Below, one piece after another: positions 11,250-23,905 of a stretch of 64,000 bases of DNA (within the stretch, counting starts at the first letter, position 1; every line of letters begins with the position of its first letter). The notes beneath the pieces were generated by a model. It was not told where the DNA came from and did no database searches. It saw only the letters and a program-made list of their open reading frames with translations. The translations under genes and the position numbers were made by a program. The DNA is from Viscum album (lineage: Eukaryota > Streptophyta > Magnoliopsida > Santalales > Viscaceae): the NCBI GenBank assembly GCA_963277665.1, contig OY728121.1, positions 1,655,072,062-1,655,136,061 on the forward strand, read 5' to 3'.

Positions 11250-14200
11250 AATACCAACATAAAAAACTCATGTCAAGGTACACTGAAATAACTATGAACA
11301 TATACAGTTGCTTCTATATATTACCCACCACTACTTTAGGTTCCACATGAACTCTCAAAATGAGACAATTTGAGTCATCAAGTGCGATATTTTGGTAAAC
11401 ACCAATGGGGGCATAAATGGTGGAATTTTTTTCCCCAGCATCATGAAAAATATATCTTGGTATTAATTCATTAATGTCACCATTATCAGGTCTCAAATGA
11501 CCTTTCACATAAAACACTTGTTTTTCTATTGATGCCAAAATGTAAGCTTCATTGGTATACAGAAATCGAATCATGTCAATAACTCTAAATCCATAATCAT
11601 CAATAAATGTGCCATGTCATGTAATTGAATCAACCCATTTAATTTTCATAAAAATGACTTGACCTTGAGAGTGGTAATCTAATAACAAAATTTTCTCAAC
11701 CAGACCCTAATAATACACATCCTCATATCAGGGCTGATTATCTGATGCCCTGACATAACAATCCGTTATAGCAGTTAAAATAATGTCGACATTTTATGTT
11801 CTTATTTTCATCACTTTATTAGTTGTAACAAATTTATATACATTTATTGTTAAATATTTTCATTCACGAACCAAAGAATTGGGACCAAAAATCAATTCTC
11901 TTAGTTATTGAGAAACGAAGTTAGAAGGTAAACTCAACACCTGAAATAGATAAGGGTAATACAATTAAATGGATATCAATATTTTAAGCTAATTTAATTA
12001 ATGGTTATACCTTTTATTTCAACCAAGATAAAAACACTTGGAAATGAAAAGCCTCTCTCCTTCTTAGAGGCAAAGATCGATGAAATCTACTTATAATTCA
12101 TTTATGTTCCCTACATAAATTAATAATAAATGTCTAAGGTATATGTGAAATGACATAGTATGAGATAACATATAGATATCCAAATTACTTACTTGATATA
12201 GTCATCGAACAAACCATATTTAAACAAGACTATGTGATGTGCCATATCCCACTCTTCAAAGCACAATGTAGCCAATGTATATGACCCAGCAACTCCACCT
12301 CTTTGAGGAATAGATGGAAACTGGGGCTCAATTTCCTCATACTGCTCATCTTCATTTCTCATTGTCCAATTATGTCTTGTGCTCACATCAAAAAATACAT
12401 TGAACAAAAATCCATTCATTCTTGGTCCAAATAACCCAAAAAAATGAAACCTTTAGGATAATTCTTGTTTTGGACACATGATTTCATTGTTCACATATTA
12501 CTTTCAGTGGGATACATCCACGGAAAAGCGACCAATCACCCAAGAAGTGTTTTAGTTGGAAGTTGAATTTTTAAATGCTACATGTAGGTGAAAAAAAGTC
12601 GAGGAAAAAAATTTAAAGTCATACAAAATTAACAGCGCCACTTGCTGAATTTTAATCAAGAATGACTTGGATAACCTTTTAGCACAAAGGTCTCTAAAAA
12701 ATGGCGCAATGGAATCATTGTCAACCTTACATTATTGGATAGAAAATTCTGAATTTCTATTGGAATCAATTCATGAAGAAGAATGTGATAATCATGTGTT
12801 TTTAGGGATTTTATTTTCAAATCTATTCTATTAACTCATTTGGATATGTTGTTGTAATAGCCATCAGGAACCTTTATATTCTCTAATACTACCAGAAATT
12901 AATCTTTCTCTGATGGTTTCATCACATGAGTGGCACAAGTAACAGTCCATTTGTTTTCACCAATACACATATGATGCAGTTCAAGTCAAATACCCTAATA
13001 CAACAAGACCTAACAATATTGGAAGTCATCTTTGGTCTTTCCCTTGATATTCAGAATAATTGCAAGAAATGTTTCACATATATTTTTCTCAATATGAATT
13101 ACATCTAAACAATGACAAAAAAAATTGGTAGACGAATATGGTAACTCAAAAAAGATACTTTGCCTTTTCTATTTGTAAGTGGATTCATTGTTAACATTCT
13201 TCATCTTTTTAGATTTAAACTGACCTTTCTATAAAGAAAAACTGAAATATTTCAATTCATTAAGCACATGACTTCCTAACCTACCTTGAGGTGGTTGTTT
13301 AGTGTCAATAGTATTATCAAACCTCTGATGATTCATCCTATATTGAGGATCCATTGGAAAGAATCATCGATGCCCCATGAAACTGAAACTATGATTCTAT
13401 TTAAACCTTATCAATCATGTATTCTTCATACAAATAGGACATGATAGTTTTTCCTTCATGCTCCACCCAGACATCATTGCATATGCAGGGAAATCATTTA
13501 AATTCCATAGAAGGGCAGTACACATCTAAAACGTATTTTTTGAAGAAGCAATGAATGTTCACACTCCCAAATACCAAAGTTTCTTCAACACTCTTATTAA
13601 AGGATTTAAGTAGACATCTATGTCATTATCAAGATCATAAGGTCCAGATATCATTACACTCAAGAAAGTGAAAGGTTTTTTCATACACATCCATGGATGA
13701 AGATTATAAATATGACTAAATATTGGCCACATGTCTGATCAAATGGATTAAAACTATCACAGGATAGAACCAACCTAACATTATGCACCTCAGCCCAAAA
13801 ATCAAGATGTAGTGAATTAAATACCATCCACACTAATCCATTTGTAGGATAAACCAACACATAATTACCTTTAATTATATTAGTATCATGCCTTCACATA
13901 TTGGCTAAGATTCTTATAGACATGAATATATTTTGAACTCTATGAATCAATAGAAAATGAAATATGACTTTATATAGAACACAAAATGGTGTTCCATATT
14001 CATTTTACATCCATCGAGATCTATCACATTCTTTACAGTCATTACGTTCAGTTGTTTCCTCCTAAAATAAACTTCAATATTTCAGACAAGCATGAACTTT
14101 ATTAGTGGAAAATCCAAGCTGTTTAATTAACTTCCATGACTTGTAATGATTAGAGTTAATATCTACACCATCAAGAATAAATTCCATAAAAAATGAAAGA

Positions 14201-14734
14201 ATATAATCAATATAGATATTATAAATTCTATACATTGTTTTCCAATGATATAACCACATTAAAAAATCCAACTTGGTCATTTTAGTACATTCCTAGTATA
14301 CTGGAGTTCTGTCATCATCCAATAAATTTCTCACTCTCTCAAAATCATCATCTTTAGTATCTTCATCATGTGTATTGATATCATTTACTTCTTGACCTAT
14401 CACATTATCTCTCTCAGGATGATTCACAAAAGGAAACTGATCAAATATTAAATTCTCCATGCCTCTTCTTTATTTTCGTTCATGAACAGAAGAATATTGA
14501 CACGTCTTTTCATGGTGATACCAAAAATAATAGTTTGTTTGTAATAAAAATTTCATTATATGGTAGATAACTTCTTCCCAACTTAACCATGGTCTTACAA
14601 CACATTTATATCATGGACATTGTATACAACCTCCATCTGAAGAATTTTTAAATGAAAAATCTAAAAAAAATCTCCAAATTCTCTTGAAACTCGGTTGAAA
14701 TATGATCGGTATGATACATCCAGTTTGTATCCAT
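11250..14734 (-). pseudogene. TNP2-like CACTA transposase, element 1 (broken)
   Basis: The start is chosen at ATG 14734 because MDTNWM opens the transposase-associated domain (PF13963), whose family start is MDxxWM. Then follow the TNP2/Transposase_21 core, with TALLWNLNDFPAYAMMSGW and LSCPICMKNT at ~13520-13410, and DUF4218 (HIEKNICETF, ILNIKGKTKDD, KTHDYHILLHELIPIEIQN, FPWMYPTE; ~13120-12480). A conserved segment RHNWTMRNEDEQYEEIEPQF (12380 on) precedes DUF4216 (GLVEKILLLDYHSQGQV, EAYILASIEKQVFYV; ~11720-11314). The enzyme would cut and join the CACTA ends in the nucleus. Many stops and shifts interrupt it. Domain order and length are normal for the family. Confidence 0.85.
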
Positions 14735-17288
14735 TCTATAACAAGGTAAAATAGGTTTTATTCCCAAAAAAATCAAACCATAATTAATAAATTCATTACA
14801 AGAAATTTTATAATTAAATTAATCAAAGAATACTTGTATCTAGAAAAAAAAGAATAATAGAAATAACATATTCTATAATAGATGAAAAATATCTATTTGT
14901 AGTACTGGATTAAAAAGTGTAATATTTAGTAATCATAGTGATTTTGATATAACTATGCCATCACACATAGACAAATCCAACCCCCTAGGTTTGTTCTCAT
15001 ACCTATGTTACACATGTGGGTTTCTAAGGAAAAACACTTTTTGAAATAAACTTCTAAGACATTTCACTTATCTTGGAGGACATATAACCATAGGGGAAGC
15101 TCTAAAATGCTTACACCATTTAAAATTCTTATAAAATATGACATTCTCTATTGCTTATAAATCCAAGGTACTCAACATTTCCAGCACCACAACTACTTTT
15201 GCGATGTGTTTTGCCCTATTATGCCTAAACACCACTCTAGCCTCTAGAATACCTTCACACTCCCTCACCACTCCTCCATTCCCTAGAAAAAATTATATTG
15301 GAAGGGTTTCATAAATCTAGGTCCCTAAATCAGATACCACTCAATATATTCTCATCCTAAATAATTAAAATAAAACCCCTAAAGGAATTAGAAATGAGGT
15401 TTTATTAACAACCTTGTGAGAAACCACTCATAAATATCACTATAAACTAAACATAACCAACACAAAAGAACATGGTTCTTAAACATGTGACAATAACTTC
15501 TAAGGTCACAAGAATATGGAAGATACCTCTCAAATAGGAATCATTCTACCATCAAGACCAAAGTTAAAAAATAAGTTCAATGGTTCAATGATTTTAAATA
15601 GCCACTAAAAATTTCATATTTATATCAAAAAATTACAACAATGTCTACTTTTTCAACCATGGAAACTCAACCAACAATTCATATTAATCACACTATTTAT
15701 GAAACTTTTAATATGTATTAATTGAGTCCATCCATAAGATCATAACACTAACTCAAAATCATAATCAACTACATTCATTATCATTTTTTAAATATTTAGT
15801 ATTTAATATAATGGGATCCTCGAGTTTTATTACCAACAATAACACAAGATAACAACTTGAAACATGTAAAAATGAAATCACATCACATTAATTCCAATGA
15901 AATAACACAAAAAAAATGGGCAATGATTTTATTTAATAAATACAATCATGTTATCTAGAATTTAAAGAAATTACATTTGGTTTTAGAAAATAAATTTCAA
16001 ATAAACCATATCAATTTCTCAAGATAATAAACAATCAAACCATACATTCTAGTCCATTCATAATTTTATTAAAATCAAATATGAGAAATCATCATTTTCG
16101 ATACATCAATGATTTCACATAGGTATTCCCTGAAATAGAATTATATACAATATTTATTCTCATACATCAAGAAATTGATGATCAACTAAAGATTATTTGA
16201 CTATTTTTCTATAAAATGAAACATTTTTTAATGGTATATAATTGATAAAATTAATTAAAATTAATATGTTTTATAAAATTTCAATGGTATGTAACCTGAA
16301 TTTTAGAATTCATCCTTATTAACTCATGAAAAAATCCTCATCGTTAAATATTATTTCTTTGTAATGATGTTCATATTTAGTCTTCACACCATATGAAAAT
16401 TCTTATAATAAAAAAATTATATGAATATTCAAAATCAATATATTAAAAAATGAAAAATGACATGACATTTATGAAACATTGTATAAAAAATAAATATTTT
16501 AGAATCACAAAATGTAAGAGATACTTGGAAAGGGGAAAATGGTTCATCTAAGAAAATTTTCTATAATATTAATTAATTATCACTAAGAATTCCATAATAG
16601 TTTCTAAGAATTTAATAAGTAAATGTAAAAGTTATAATATTATAATAAATTCATGACACATGTTTATAGAATGGAATGTCATGAAAACTTATAAAAAATC
16701 AAAGTGGGAATGGAGTAATTCAACATGGTTATATCAATTCAGTACAATCTATTTAATTAGAATTTGGTTTAATCTTTTTAACTTCTCTCATGGGAGGAAA
16801 TTTTACATTAACAATGTCAAAACATAAATAATTTTGTTTAAATTAATTATTTAATAAAAAGAAAAGTTAGTCATCTATGGAGAATTTTGTTATAAAAAAG
16901 ATCTTAGAAAAGGGTTTTTATAAAAATTATGATCTGTTTGGAATTATTCTTCATAAATTTATTACTTTAACATACCACATATAATAGTTACTGAACAAAA
17001 CATACAATTTTCAAACAGCCTCTTACATGTTTCTTAATTAACATGCTTAAATATTTTAGTGTTTAAAACTATCATGGAAAATTATTTAAGAAATCTCACC
17101 ATCTCATCATTTTAAAAAATTTAACAAAACATGTTCTTAATTAACATGAATTTATTTGAAATCAACACAATTATATAATCTTAATCACCTAAATAATAAT
17201 TTTGAATACCTTAAGTAAAAAAAGATTTTATAATAAGAAATTTCTTCCAGGAAACCAATTTGTTTTAAATTTTATACAAAACAAAAAC
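14735..17288. other. 5' internal noncoding part of CACTA element 1
   Basis: This AT-rich 2.5 kb lies between the transposase start and the nested small CACTA. I see no coding motif, repeat array or terminal sequence in it. It probably includes the 5' UTR and promoter region of element 1, since element 1 homology resumes as subterminal repeats after 20723. Confidence 0.5.
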
Positions 17289-17529
17289 CACTACAGGAAA
17301 ACAGTGGTTTCACGGTAGTTTTTTCACAGCGGTTTTTAAAACCGCCGCTAAATGTTTTTCGGGCCGCTATTTCACAGCGGTTTTTTCCCGGTGGTTTTTA
17401 AACCACCGCTAAATGGATTAAATTTTTTATTTGAAATATTTTTTAGGATTAGCGGCGGTTTTTTAAAAAACCACCGCGAAACCACCGCAAAATGGAAGGA
17501 AAAAAATAAAAAAAACACGAGAAACCCCG

Positions 17530-18240
17530 AAATCACTAAAACGGCCATAACTTTTGATCCAAGCGTCCGTTAGAACACCACGACCAGTCAAATCGAAGAT
17601 CATGAAGATATCTATAGGCACGTATAATAAAAACAGTGATACGGTCTAAGGTGTGGAAGATATGAGAGTTATAAGAAAGTTGAAAAAAGTTCTCCAACTT
17701 CAAACGGCCATAATTTTCGCTCTGGGTGTCCGTTTGGGCTCTAACACATATCAAATCGAAGCCAGCGAAGAGAGATATGCAACATTTCAACAAAAGAAAT
17801 CTTATGTCGTGTTATTCGACCCCAAAAACACCTCTAAAGGCCTCTGAAACCCTGTTTCTGTCACCGGTGTCCCGTTGAACTTGTATTCAAACAGACCTAA
17901 CTTTTATCCGCATGTCAGTACGGACTCCTCCACCTGCCAAATCATAGTTCGTTCCATGAGTTTCAGTTTGACTGGTTACAGCACCCACATGGAATCCTGG
18001 ATCATAAGTTATGGCCTTTTTAGTGGGTATCGGGTTTGTTATGTTTTTCAATACCTCGTTTCTAGCACCCGTTCCCTGTCAGTTTTTTTTAATGGTCGTA
18101 ACTTCTGATCTGCCAGTCCATTCGGTCTCTTTCACATATCAGCTCGAAGATCGTTTCAGGATCTTTGATTTGACTGGTCGCGGATCTGGAACAGACACTC
18201 AGATCATAAGTTATCCCCGTTGATGTGAGTCTCATGTTTT
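17530..18240. repeat. degenerate ~160-bp internal repeats of small CACTA
   Basis: Related segments recur: ACGGCCATAACTTTTGATCC at ~17541, ACGGCCATAATTTTCGCTC at ~17705, and more divergent ones near 17880 and 18090 (ATGGTCGTAACTTCTGATC), each followed by a CGTCCGTT- or CAGTCCATT-like stretch and by TCAAATCGAAG-like sequence. Spacing is roughly 160-210. Open frames here (for example 17653-17847) are by-products of low stop density. Confidence 0.55.
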
Positions 18241-18514
18241 TGTCACTTTATGACCGTCTGGACGGGTTTTAACGGTTACTCCATTTATTACTGTTTATTT
18301 GGGTTTCCATGACTTGTTATCTTTATCAATGGTTTTTTGTGGGTTATTATGATGATTATGTTGCATTCTTAAGGGATTTTCCAGAGTTTTCATGAGTTTT
18401 CATGCGTTCTCATGCTTTCTAATGCTTCCTTCTTCATGCTTCTCCATCTGTTTTCATGCGTTTTCATAATTTTGCATCCTTTATCACACCTTTTCATACT
18501 TTTTCATGTGTTTC

Positions 18515-19765
18515 ATTTATTATTTATTATTTATTATTTATTATTTATTATTTATTATTTATTATTTATAATATACTTTAATTTATTTATTATCTATTAT
18601 TTGTTACTAGTTATTTATTATTTATTATTTATATTTATTATATATTACAAATTTTTTATTATTATTAATCATAATATTTGCTACTGGTTATTTATTATAT
18701 ATTATTTATTATTTATTATTAATAATAATAATATTTTATTTATTCTATATTATTTATTATTATTTATTTATTATTATTTATTGTTTATTATTTATTATTT
18801 ATTGTTTATTATTTATTGTTTATTATTTCTTATTTCTTATCTATTATTAATTGTTTTTTATTATTTATTATTTATTATTTATTATTTATTATTTATTATT
18901 TATTATTTATTATTTATTATTTATTATTTATTATTTATTATTTATTGTTTATTTAATTATAATTATTAATTATGTGTTATTTATTATTATTTATTGTTTC
19001 TTATTTATTATTTATTATTATTTATAATTTATTATTATTTGTTATTTGTTATTTATTATTATTTATTATTATTTATTATTATTTTTTATTATTTTTTATT
19101 TTTTATTTTTTATTTTTTATTTTTTATTTTTTATTTTTTATTTTTTATTTTTTATTTTTTATTTGTTATTTGTTATTTGTTATTTCTTATTTCTTATTTC
19201 TTATTTTTTATTATTTATTATTATTTATTATTATTCATTATTTATTATTTATTATTTATTATTATTTATTATTTATTATCTATTATTTATCATTTATTAT
19301 TTATTATTTGTTTATTATTATTTATTATTTATTATTTATTATATATTATTATTTATTATTATTTATTATTATTTATAATTTTTTATTTCTTATTTGTTAT
19401 TTATTATTTCTTATTTCTTATTTCTTATTTCTTATTTCTTATTTATTTTTTATTTTTTATTTTTTATTTTTTATTATTTATTATTTCTTATTTATTATTT
19501 CTTATTTATTATTTCTTATTTATTATTTATTATTTTTTATTATTTATTATTTATTATCTATTATTTTTTATTTTTTATTTTTTATTTATTATTTATTATT
19601 TATTATTTATTATTTATTATTTATTATTTATTGTTTATTATTATTTATTATTTATTATTATTTATTATTTATTATTTATTATTTATTATTTATTATTTAT
19701 TATTTATTATTTATTATTTATTATTTATTATTTATTATTTATTATTTATTATTTATTATTTATTC
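18515..19765. repeat. TTTATTA heptamer microsatellite array, ~1.25 kb
   Basis: This is nearly continuous TTTATTA repetition with blocks of variant heptamers: TTTTTTA (19080-19160), TTTGTTA and TTTCTTA (19160-19210 and 19380-19445), plus occasional 10-base units TTATTATTTA. The period of 7 keeps three frames open, which creates spurious hydrophobic Leu/Ile/Phe/Tyr ORFs of up to 298 codons. A shorter imperfect array of TTTCATGC-like units precedes it (18385-18515). Confidence 0.95.
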
Positions 19766-20039
19766 TTTTAATTTTGTAATTTTATTATTTTATTTTCATA
19801 ATTTTATAATTTATGTAAATATTTTTATATTTTATTTGTTATTTATTATAATAATTAGTAACTCATAATAAATAACTCAATAAATAACTAATAAATCAAT
19901 AATTATTAATTATTAATTATTGGTTATTAATTATTGATTATTGCTTATTATTTAATTATTATTAAGTTTATATCTATTAGTTATGTATTATTTGTTTTTT
20001 CAATTAGTATATATAAGTATATTAAATTATGTATATTAA

Positions 20040-20115
20040 CCACATAATGAGCTTGTTGGACTGGTAAAGTCTTTGGAAAATATGCAAGAGGTTAGGGGTT
20101 CAAATCTCACCAAAC
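20040..20115 (+). mobile_element. tRNA-derived SINE-like sequence
   Basis: A box A-like GAGCTTGTTGG (20048-20058) and a box B-like GGTTCAAATCTC (20098-20109) stand about 45 bases apart, as in Pol III tRNA promoters and tRNA-derived SINEs. No cloverleaf good enough for a real tRNA is seen. The downstream tail would be the GCATGG array. Could be an ancient tRNA fragment. Confidence 0.45.
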
Positions 20116-20129
20116 GCAATATTTCTTTA

Positions 20130-20233
20130 TATTGCATGGGCATGTGCATGGGCATTTGCATGGGCATTTGCATGTGCATGTGCATGGGCATTTGCATGGG
20201 CATGTGCATGGGCATGAGCATGCTTGCATGGAT
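20130..20233. repeat. GCATGG/GCATGT/GCATTT hexamer array
   Basis: About 17 hexamer units alternate GCATGG, GCATGT and GCATTT directly after the tRNA-like sequence. On the minus strand they read as Ala-His or Met-Pro dipeptides, which explains the ORFs seen there. Confidence 0.85.
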
Positions 20234-20261
20234 AAAGTAAATAAAGTAATGCGGATTTAAT

Positions 20262-20540
20262 GAAATAAATAAATAAAATAAGAAATAAATAAATAAAATA
20301 TGAAATAAATAAATAAAATACGAAATAAATAAATAAAATATGAAATAAAAAAAATACGAAATGAATAAAAAAATAGGAAATAAATAAATAATATAGGAAA
20401 TAAATAAATAATATACGAAATAAATAAATAAAATACGAAATAAATAAATAAAATATGAAATAAATAAATAATAAAATAAATAAATACGAAATAAATAAAT
20501 AAAATATGAAATAAAACAAATAAAATAAATAAAACAAATA
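20262..20540. repeat. A-rich ~20-bp tandem array
   Basis: Units of the form GAAATAAATAAATAAAATAT or ...AAATAC recur about every 20 bases, drifting into a pure A run near 20540. It ends where the right subterminal CGCCG repeats of the small CACTA begin. Confidence 0.85.
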
Positions 20541-20722
20541 AAAAAAAAAAAAAAACCGCCGTGAAACGTTTTACGACGGTTTTGAAAACCACCACGAATA
20601 GTTTCCTGACGCACGATTTAGCAGCAGTTTTTCAAAACCACCGCCAATCGATTTAGGTACGGTTTAAACCACCGCGAAACGGGAAAAAACCGCCGCTAAA
20701 TCCACATTTTTCCGTAGTGAAC

Positions 20723-21089
20723 AGTTTTAATAGGTAAATTTTAAATAAACCTTCAAAAAATTTAAGAGGAACTTGTAAAAATTATTTTAAATCACAAGGC
20801 TAAAAAATGTTTTATTAAAAACTCTAAAACAAGTCTAAGATCTTTATGAAATCATTTTAACTATATTTAATAGAAAACTTTTCTCCCATAATGAAATATG
20901 TTGTACTATGATCTAAATCAAGTCTATAAAACAACTATAAGATAAACTCACGTACTACCACATAAAATTGTATAAAATACCAAAATGAACATTCTCAAAC
21001 TCATAGTGGTTTTCCCATAATCATAAATTATATTCTTCACATAAGGATCTTAGAAACAAACATAAAGTTAATATATATCAAATTAAAGT
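20723..21089. other. CACTA element 1 interior, no gene seen
   Basis: AT-rich sequence with no motif or repeat recognised. It continues CACTA element 1 on the right of the nested insertion. Confidence 0.45.
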
Positions 21090-21600
21090 GTACTGTGGTT
21101 TTCAAAACAGTGGATATCGAAGGATTATGAACTCACTGTCAAACAATATTAGAATCACAAAAGCATCCAATTTGAAGAGAATGTTGGACAAATAGAAGAT
21201 GTGCCTCAATGAATAGAAACACACCTCAACCTAGGGGTATGTGCCTCGATAAAGTGGAGATTTCTGATGGGATGCGCATCGACGAAATAGATCAGGGGAT
21301 AATTCCAAGGGAGGAGATGGTCGGTCGTTGATCGGGTGAGGAAATTGCTCGACCTAGGGGGGAAGGAAGACAAACTTGTTGGGAGAGGGGGGTCATCTTG
21401 ATGAGTTAAGGTGGGTAGGATGGGCGGGGAAAATATTATCCCCTCTATTCCCATGGTTTTTTTAAAAATGTTGGGATAGATTGTCTATACCTGTGGTTTT
21501 TAATAAACTATGGGTATGGACTAACTCAATGATGGATATCCCCATGGTTTTTTAAATTGTGGTTATAGCTCCATGGAGTTATCCCCTTTGTCGAGTAGTG
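21090..21600 (-). repeat. 5' terminal and subterminal repeats of CACTA element 1
   Basis: Motifs CCCATGGTTTTTTT (~21450), CCTGTGGTTTTTAA (~21490), CCCCATGGTTTTTT (~21540) and TTGTGGTTATAGC precede the terminus GTAGTG at 21600. The same CCATGGTTT core recurs at the far end of element 2. In En/Spm such subterminal repeats bind the element's own protein; here that is by analogy. Confidence 0.75.
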
Positions 21601-21603
21601 AGT

Positions 21604-23905
21604 TGAGAAAACTGAATACTCCTTAAATAGTGAAGAAGGAGGAGGTGATGAATATTAGATAGAATATCAGCTCAGAATAGAACATATTTCATGTATTGAG
21701 CAAAAAAATCTCTCAAGAAATAAATTAGAATGGTAAATAAAGATACTGGAAAAGTTACTAAAGGTGAAAAACATGTTCTCAAGCAAGAATAAGAATAAAA
21801 ATAGGAGATCTTTACAAACTAAGAATTATAGAATAGGTAAAGATGTTTTAATATCTAAGTAAAAATATAGAAGAAGTTTATAGAAGGTTTGAACAAATAG
21901 AAAGTAATGGTGGAAGAAGGATGAGTAACATTCCAAACCCACGGTAAGTTATAAAAGAAAAAACTCAAGATGTTAGAAACTTTCAGAAAAAAAATAAATT
22001 TGAATGTCTGGAAGAAGTTTATAGAAGATTTTATTAGGCTATTCATCATGCCAATAGATTTATTAAACTCTTTCTCGAATAAGTTTCTTATGGTATAAAA
22101 GAAAAGAAAGTTAGAAAAAAGAAGTTTGAGGAAATATATTTTTTTTGTTGAGATAGATTTGAAAGAAAATAAAAGGAACAAACCATTGATACTTGATCAT
22201 GGTTGTTCTTCACATATGACAGGTGATATAAAAATCTTGAAACATTTTTAAATTATTGATGGAGGAGCAATTACCTTTGGTAATGATAGTTCCTTAAAAA
22301 TCAAAGGAATCAGAACAACTGATATTGAAGCAAAAAAGTTGAAATCTAAGGAATTTTTATTTATTTATGGGACAAAACATAACTTTCTTAGAGTAAGTAA
22401 ACTTCTTGATGATTAAGAAGAAGTGATTTTCAGAAAATATTCTTATATCATCAAAAGTATGAAAGATGACAAAGTTCTCACAAAAGGAGAAAGAACTAGT
22501 GGTAATCTGTTTCAACTTGGGGAGTTTAATAACTCCTATTACTTGAAGATAAAAACAAATGGTGGCACAGAAGACTTTGGAACCGTGGGAAAGAAACATG
22601 AACAAACTTTATAAATTTGTTGTTGTCCATTATTTTCCATAATTGAAAAGAAGAGATGAATATGTTTGTGTTACTTATCAAAAAGGGATGACGAATAAAA
22701 AACGGAATAAGATAGTTGAGATTTAGTCTACCAGACCTCTTGAAATTATTTTTTCTGATTTATATGGGCCTATGCGACATAAATCAACAAAATTATATTT
22801 ATACTTTATCACTTTTGTTGATAATTTCACTTAGATGAAAAACGTTATGTTTATGAAACCTAAGTCAGATGTTGTGGAAATGTTCCTGTTTTATCTAAAA
22901 AATATGAAAACAAATAACAACGCTGAATTCAAAAGAAATACTTCTGAAACTTATCTAAGAAATCATGTTATCAAAAAATATTATACTATTCCATATAATC
23001 CACAAAAAATGGAGTACCAGAAAGAAATAATAGAAGTTTTGTGGAAATGGGAAGAAGTATGTTAGCATAATACAAACTTTCAAAGATTTGTTGGAGAGAA
23101 GCTATTATTACTATTTTACATGCTCAAAATAGATGCTTATTGAGACAAAAAATCAATATCTATTCTTATGAAATGTTTTATAACACAAAAAACTAAATTT
23201 AAGTACTTTAATTTTTTTAGAAGTAAATTTTTTCTTAAAATAAAAAAACTGGATCTATAAAAGTTTGATGTGAAAGTTGAGAAAGGAAATCTTATGGGTT
23301 ATTCACCCAATATAAGAAGTTAAAAAATGTTGGAAAAACTCTTACAAAGGTTGGTGGACTCATCTGATGTGAAATTAATTAAAAATAAAAATTCATTAAC
23401 AAAATTTGTCAAGAAGGATGAGGAGGCTATAAGAAAGTTGAGACTAGAAAAATAGACTTCACTTATCTTAAAAGTTGAATCAAAATCAGTTTTAGAAGCT
23501 ATTCCATACTAAGAATGAGTAAATTTTATGAATGGATAGTTGTATCAGATTGAGAAAAATGAAACCTGGGAACTTCTTCTAAGACCTGTAAATAACAATG
23601 TTATCATAACAAAATGGGTTCATAGAAAAAATTGAAAGAGCATGGATAAGTTTCAAGAATCAAATTAAGAATTATTTGTAAAGGCTATACATAGGTGGAT
23701 GGTGTGAATTTTTAAGAAACTTTTTCCCCAGATGCAAGATTAAATACTATTAGAATGTTTATATTAGTGTTATCACATTGAAATTATAAAGTTTATTAGA
23801 AGGATGTAAAGTTAACTTTTTTAAATGGTGAGATTGAGGAATAATTTATACTAAAAAACCTTATGGATTTCAACTTGATAATGATGAAAAAAAGGTTTGT
23901 AGATT
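21604..23905 (+). pseudogene. Ty1/copia pol remnant, truncated in RT by CACTA element 2
   Basis: Lys-rich broken frames (21604-22180) resemble the linker before copia protease. The protease site at ~22190 reads LDHGCSSHMTGD, where relatives have DSG, so the Ser is His. DGGAITFGN and HNFLRVSKLLDD follow. Integrase pieces are IIFSDLYGPM (~22750), FITFVDNFT, NNNAEFKRN (second catalytic Asp lost) and YTIPYNPQKMEYQKEIIE (~22990). The RT part has NETWELLLRPVNN (~23550), TKWVHRK, and NGEIEE-like sequence at ~23825. It stops at YGFQLDNDEKKVC-like sequence where the CACTA terminus begins at 23906. The rest of RT and RNase H were not found in the window. Confidence 0.82.

Larger units (their letters stand above)
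17289..20719. mobile_element. non-autonomous CACTA element with AAC target duplication
   Basis: The left end is CACTACAGGAAAAC and the right end reads CACTACGGAAAAAT on the minus strand. Both are flanked by AAC (17286-17288 and 20720-20722), the 3-bp target duplication expected of CACTA elements. Subterminal repeats of the type CGGTTTTTAAAACCGCCGC occur at both ends (17325-17490; 20555-20700). There is no transposase. The interior holds degenerate ~160-bp repeats, a heptamer array, a tRNA-like SINE, a GCATGG array and an A-rich ~20-bp array. Mobility would need enzymes supplied by another CACTA copy. Its ends differ from those of elements 1 and 2, so it is a separate family. Confidence 0.92.
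7961..21600 (-). mobile_element. CACTA (En/Spm) transposon, element 1
   Basis: This minus-strand CACTA element carries both genes usual in plants: a TNP2-like transposase (14734 to ~11250) and a transposase_24-like gene (10803 to ~7960). Its 5' terminus is at 21600: the + strand ends GAGTAGTG, which reads CACTACTC on the minus strand, and is preceded by repeats of the CCCATGGTTTT type also found at the end of element 2. The 3' terminus (a left-hand CACTA) was not found before 7975, so that end is probably deleted. A smaller CACTA element is nested at 17289-20719. Stops throughout both genes show an old, immobile copy. Confidence 0.82.

Noticed and set aside
18412..19868. Long open frames of up to 298 codons, rich in Leu, Ile, Phe and Tyr
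   Set aside because: They are translations of the TTTATTA heptamer array; a period of 7 without stop triplets keeps several frames open at once. No start context or protein family.
20040..20110. Functional tRNA gene
   Set aside because: Only boxes A and B resemble a tRNA; I cannot draw a full cloverleaf with acceptor stem. Same for 48477-48600.
20036..20614. Minus-strand frame of 192 codons across 20036-20614
   Set aside because: Entirely made by the GCATGG and A-rich tandem arrays.
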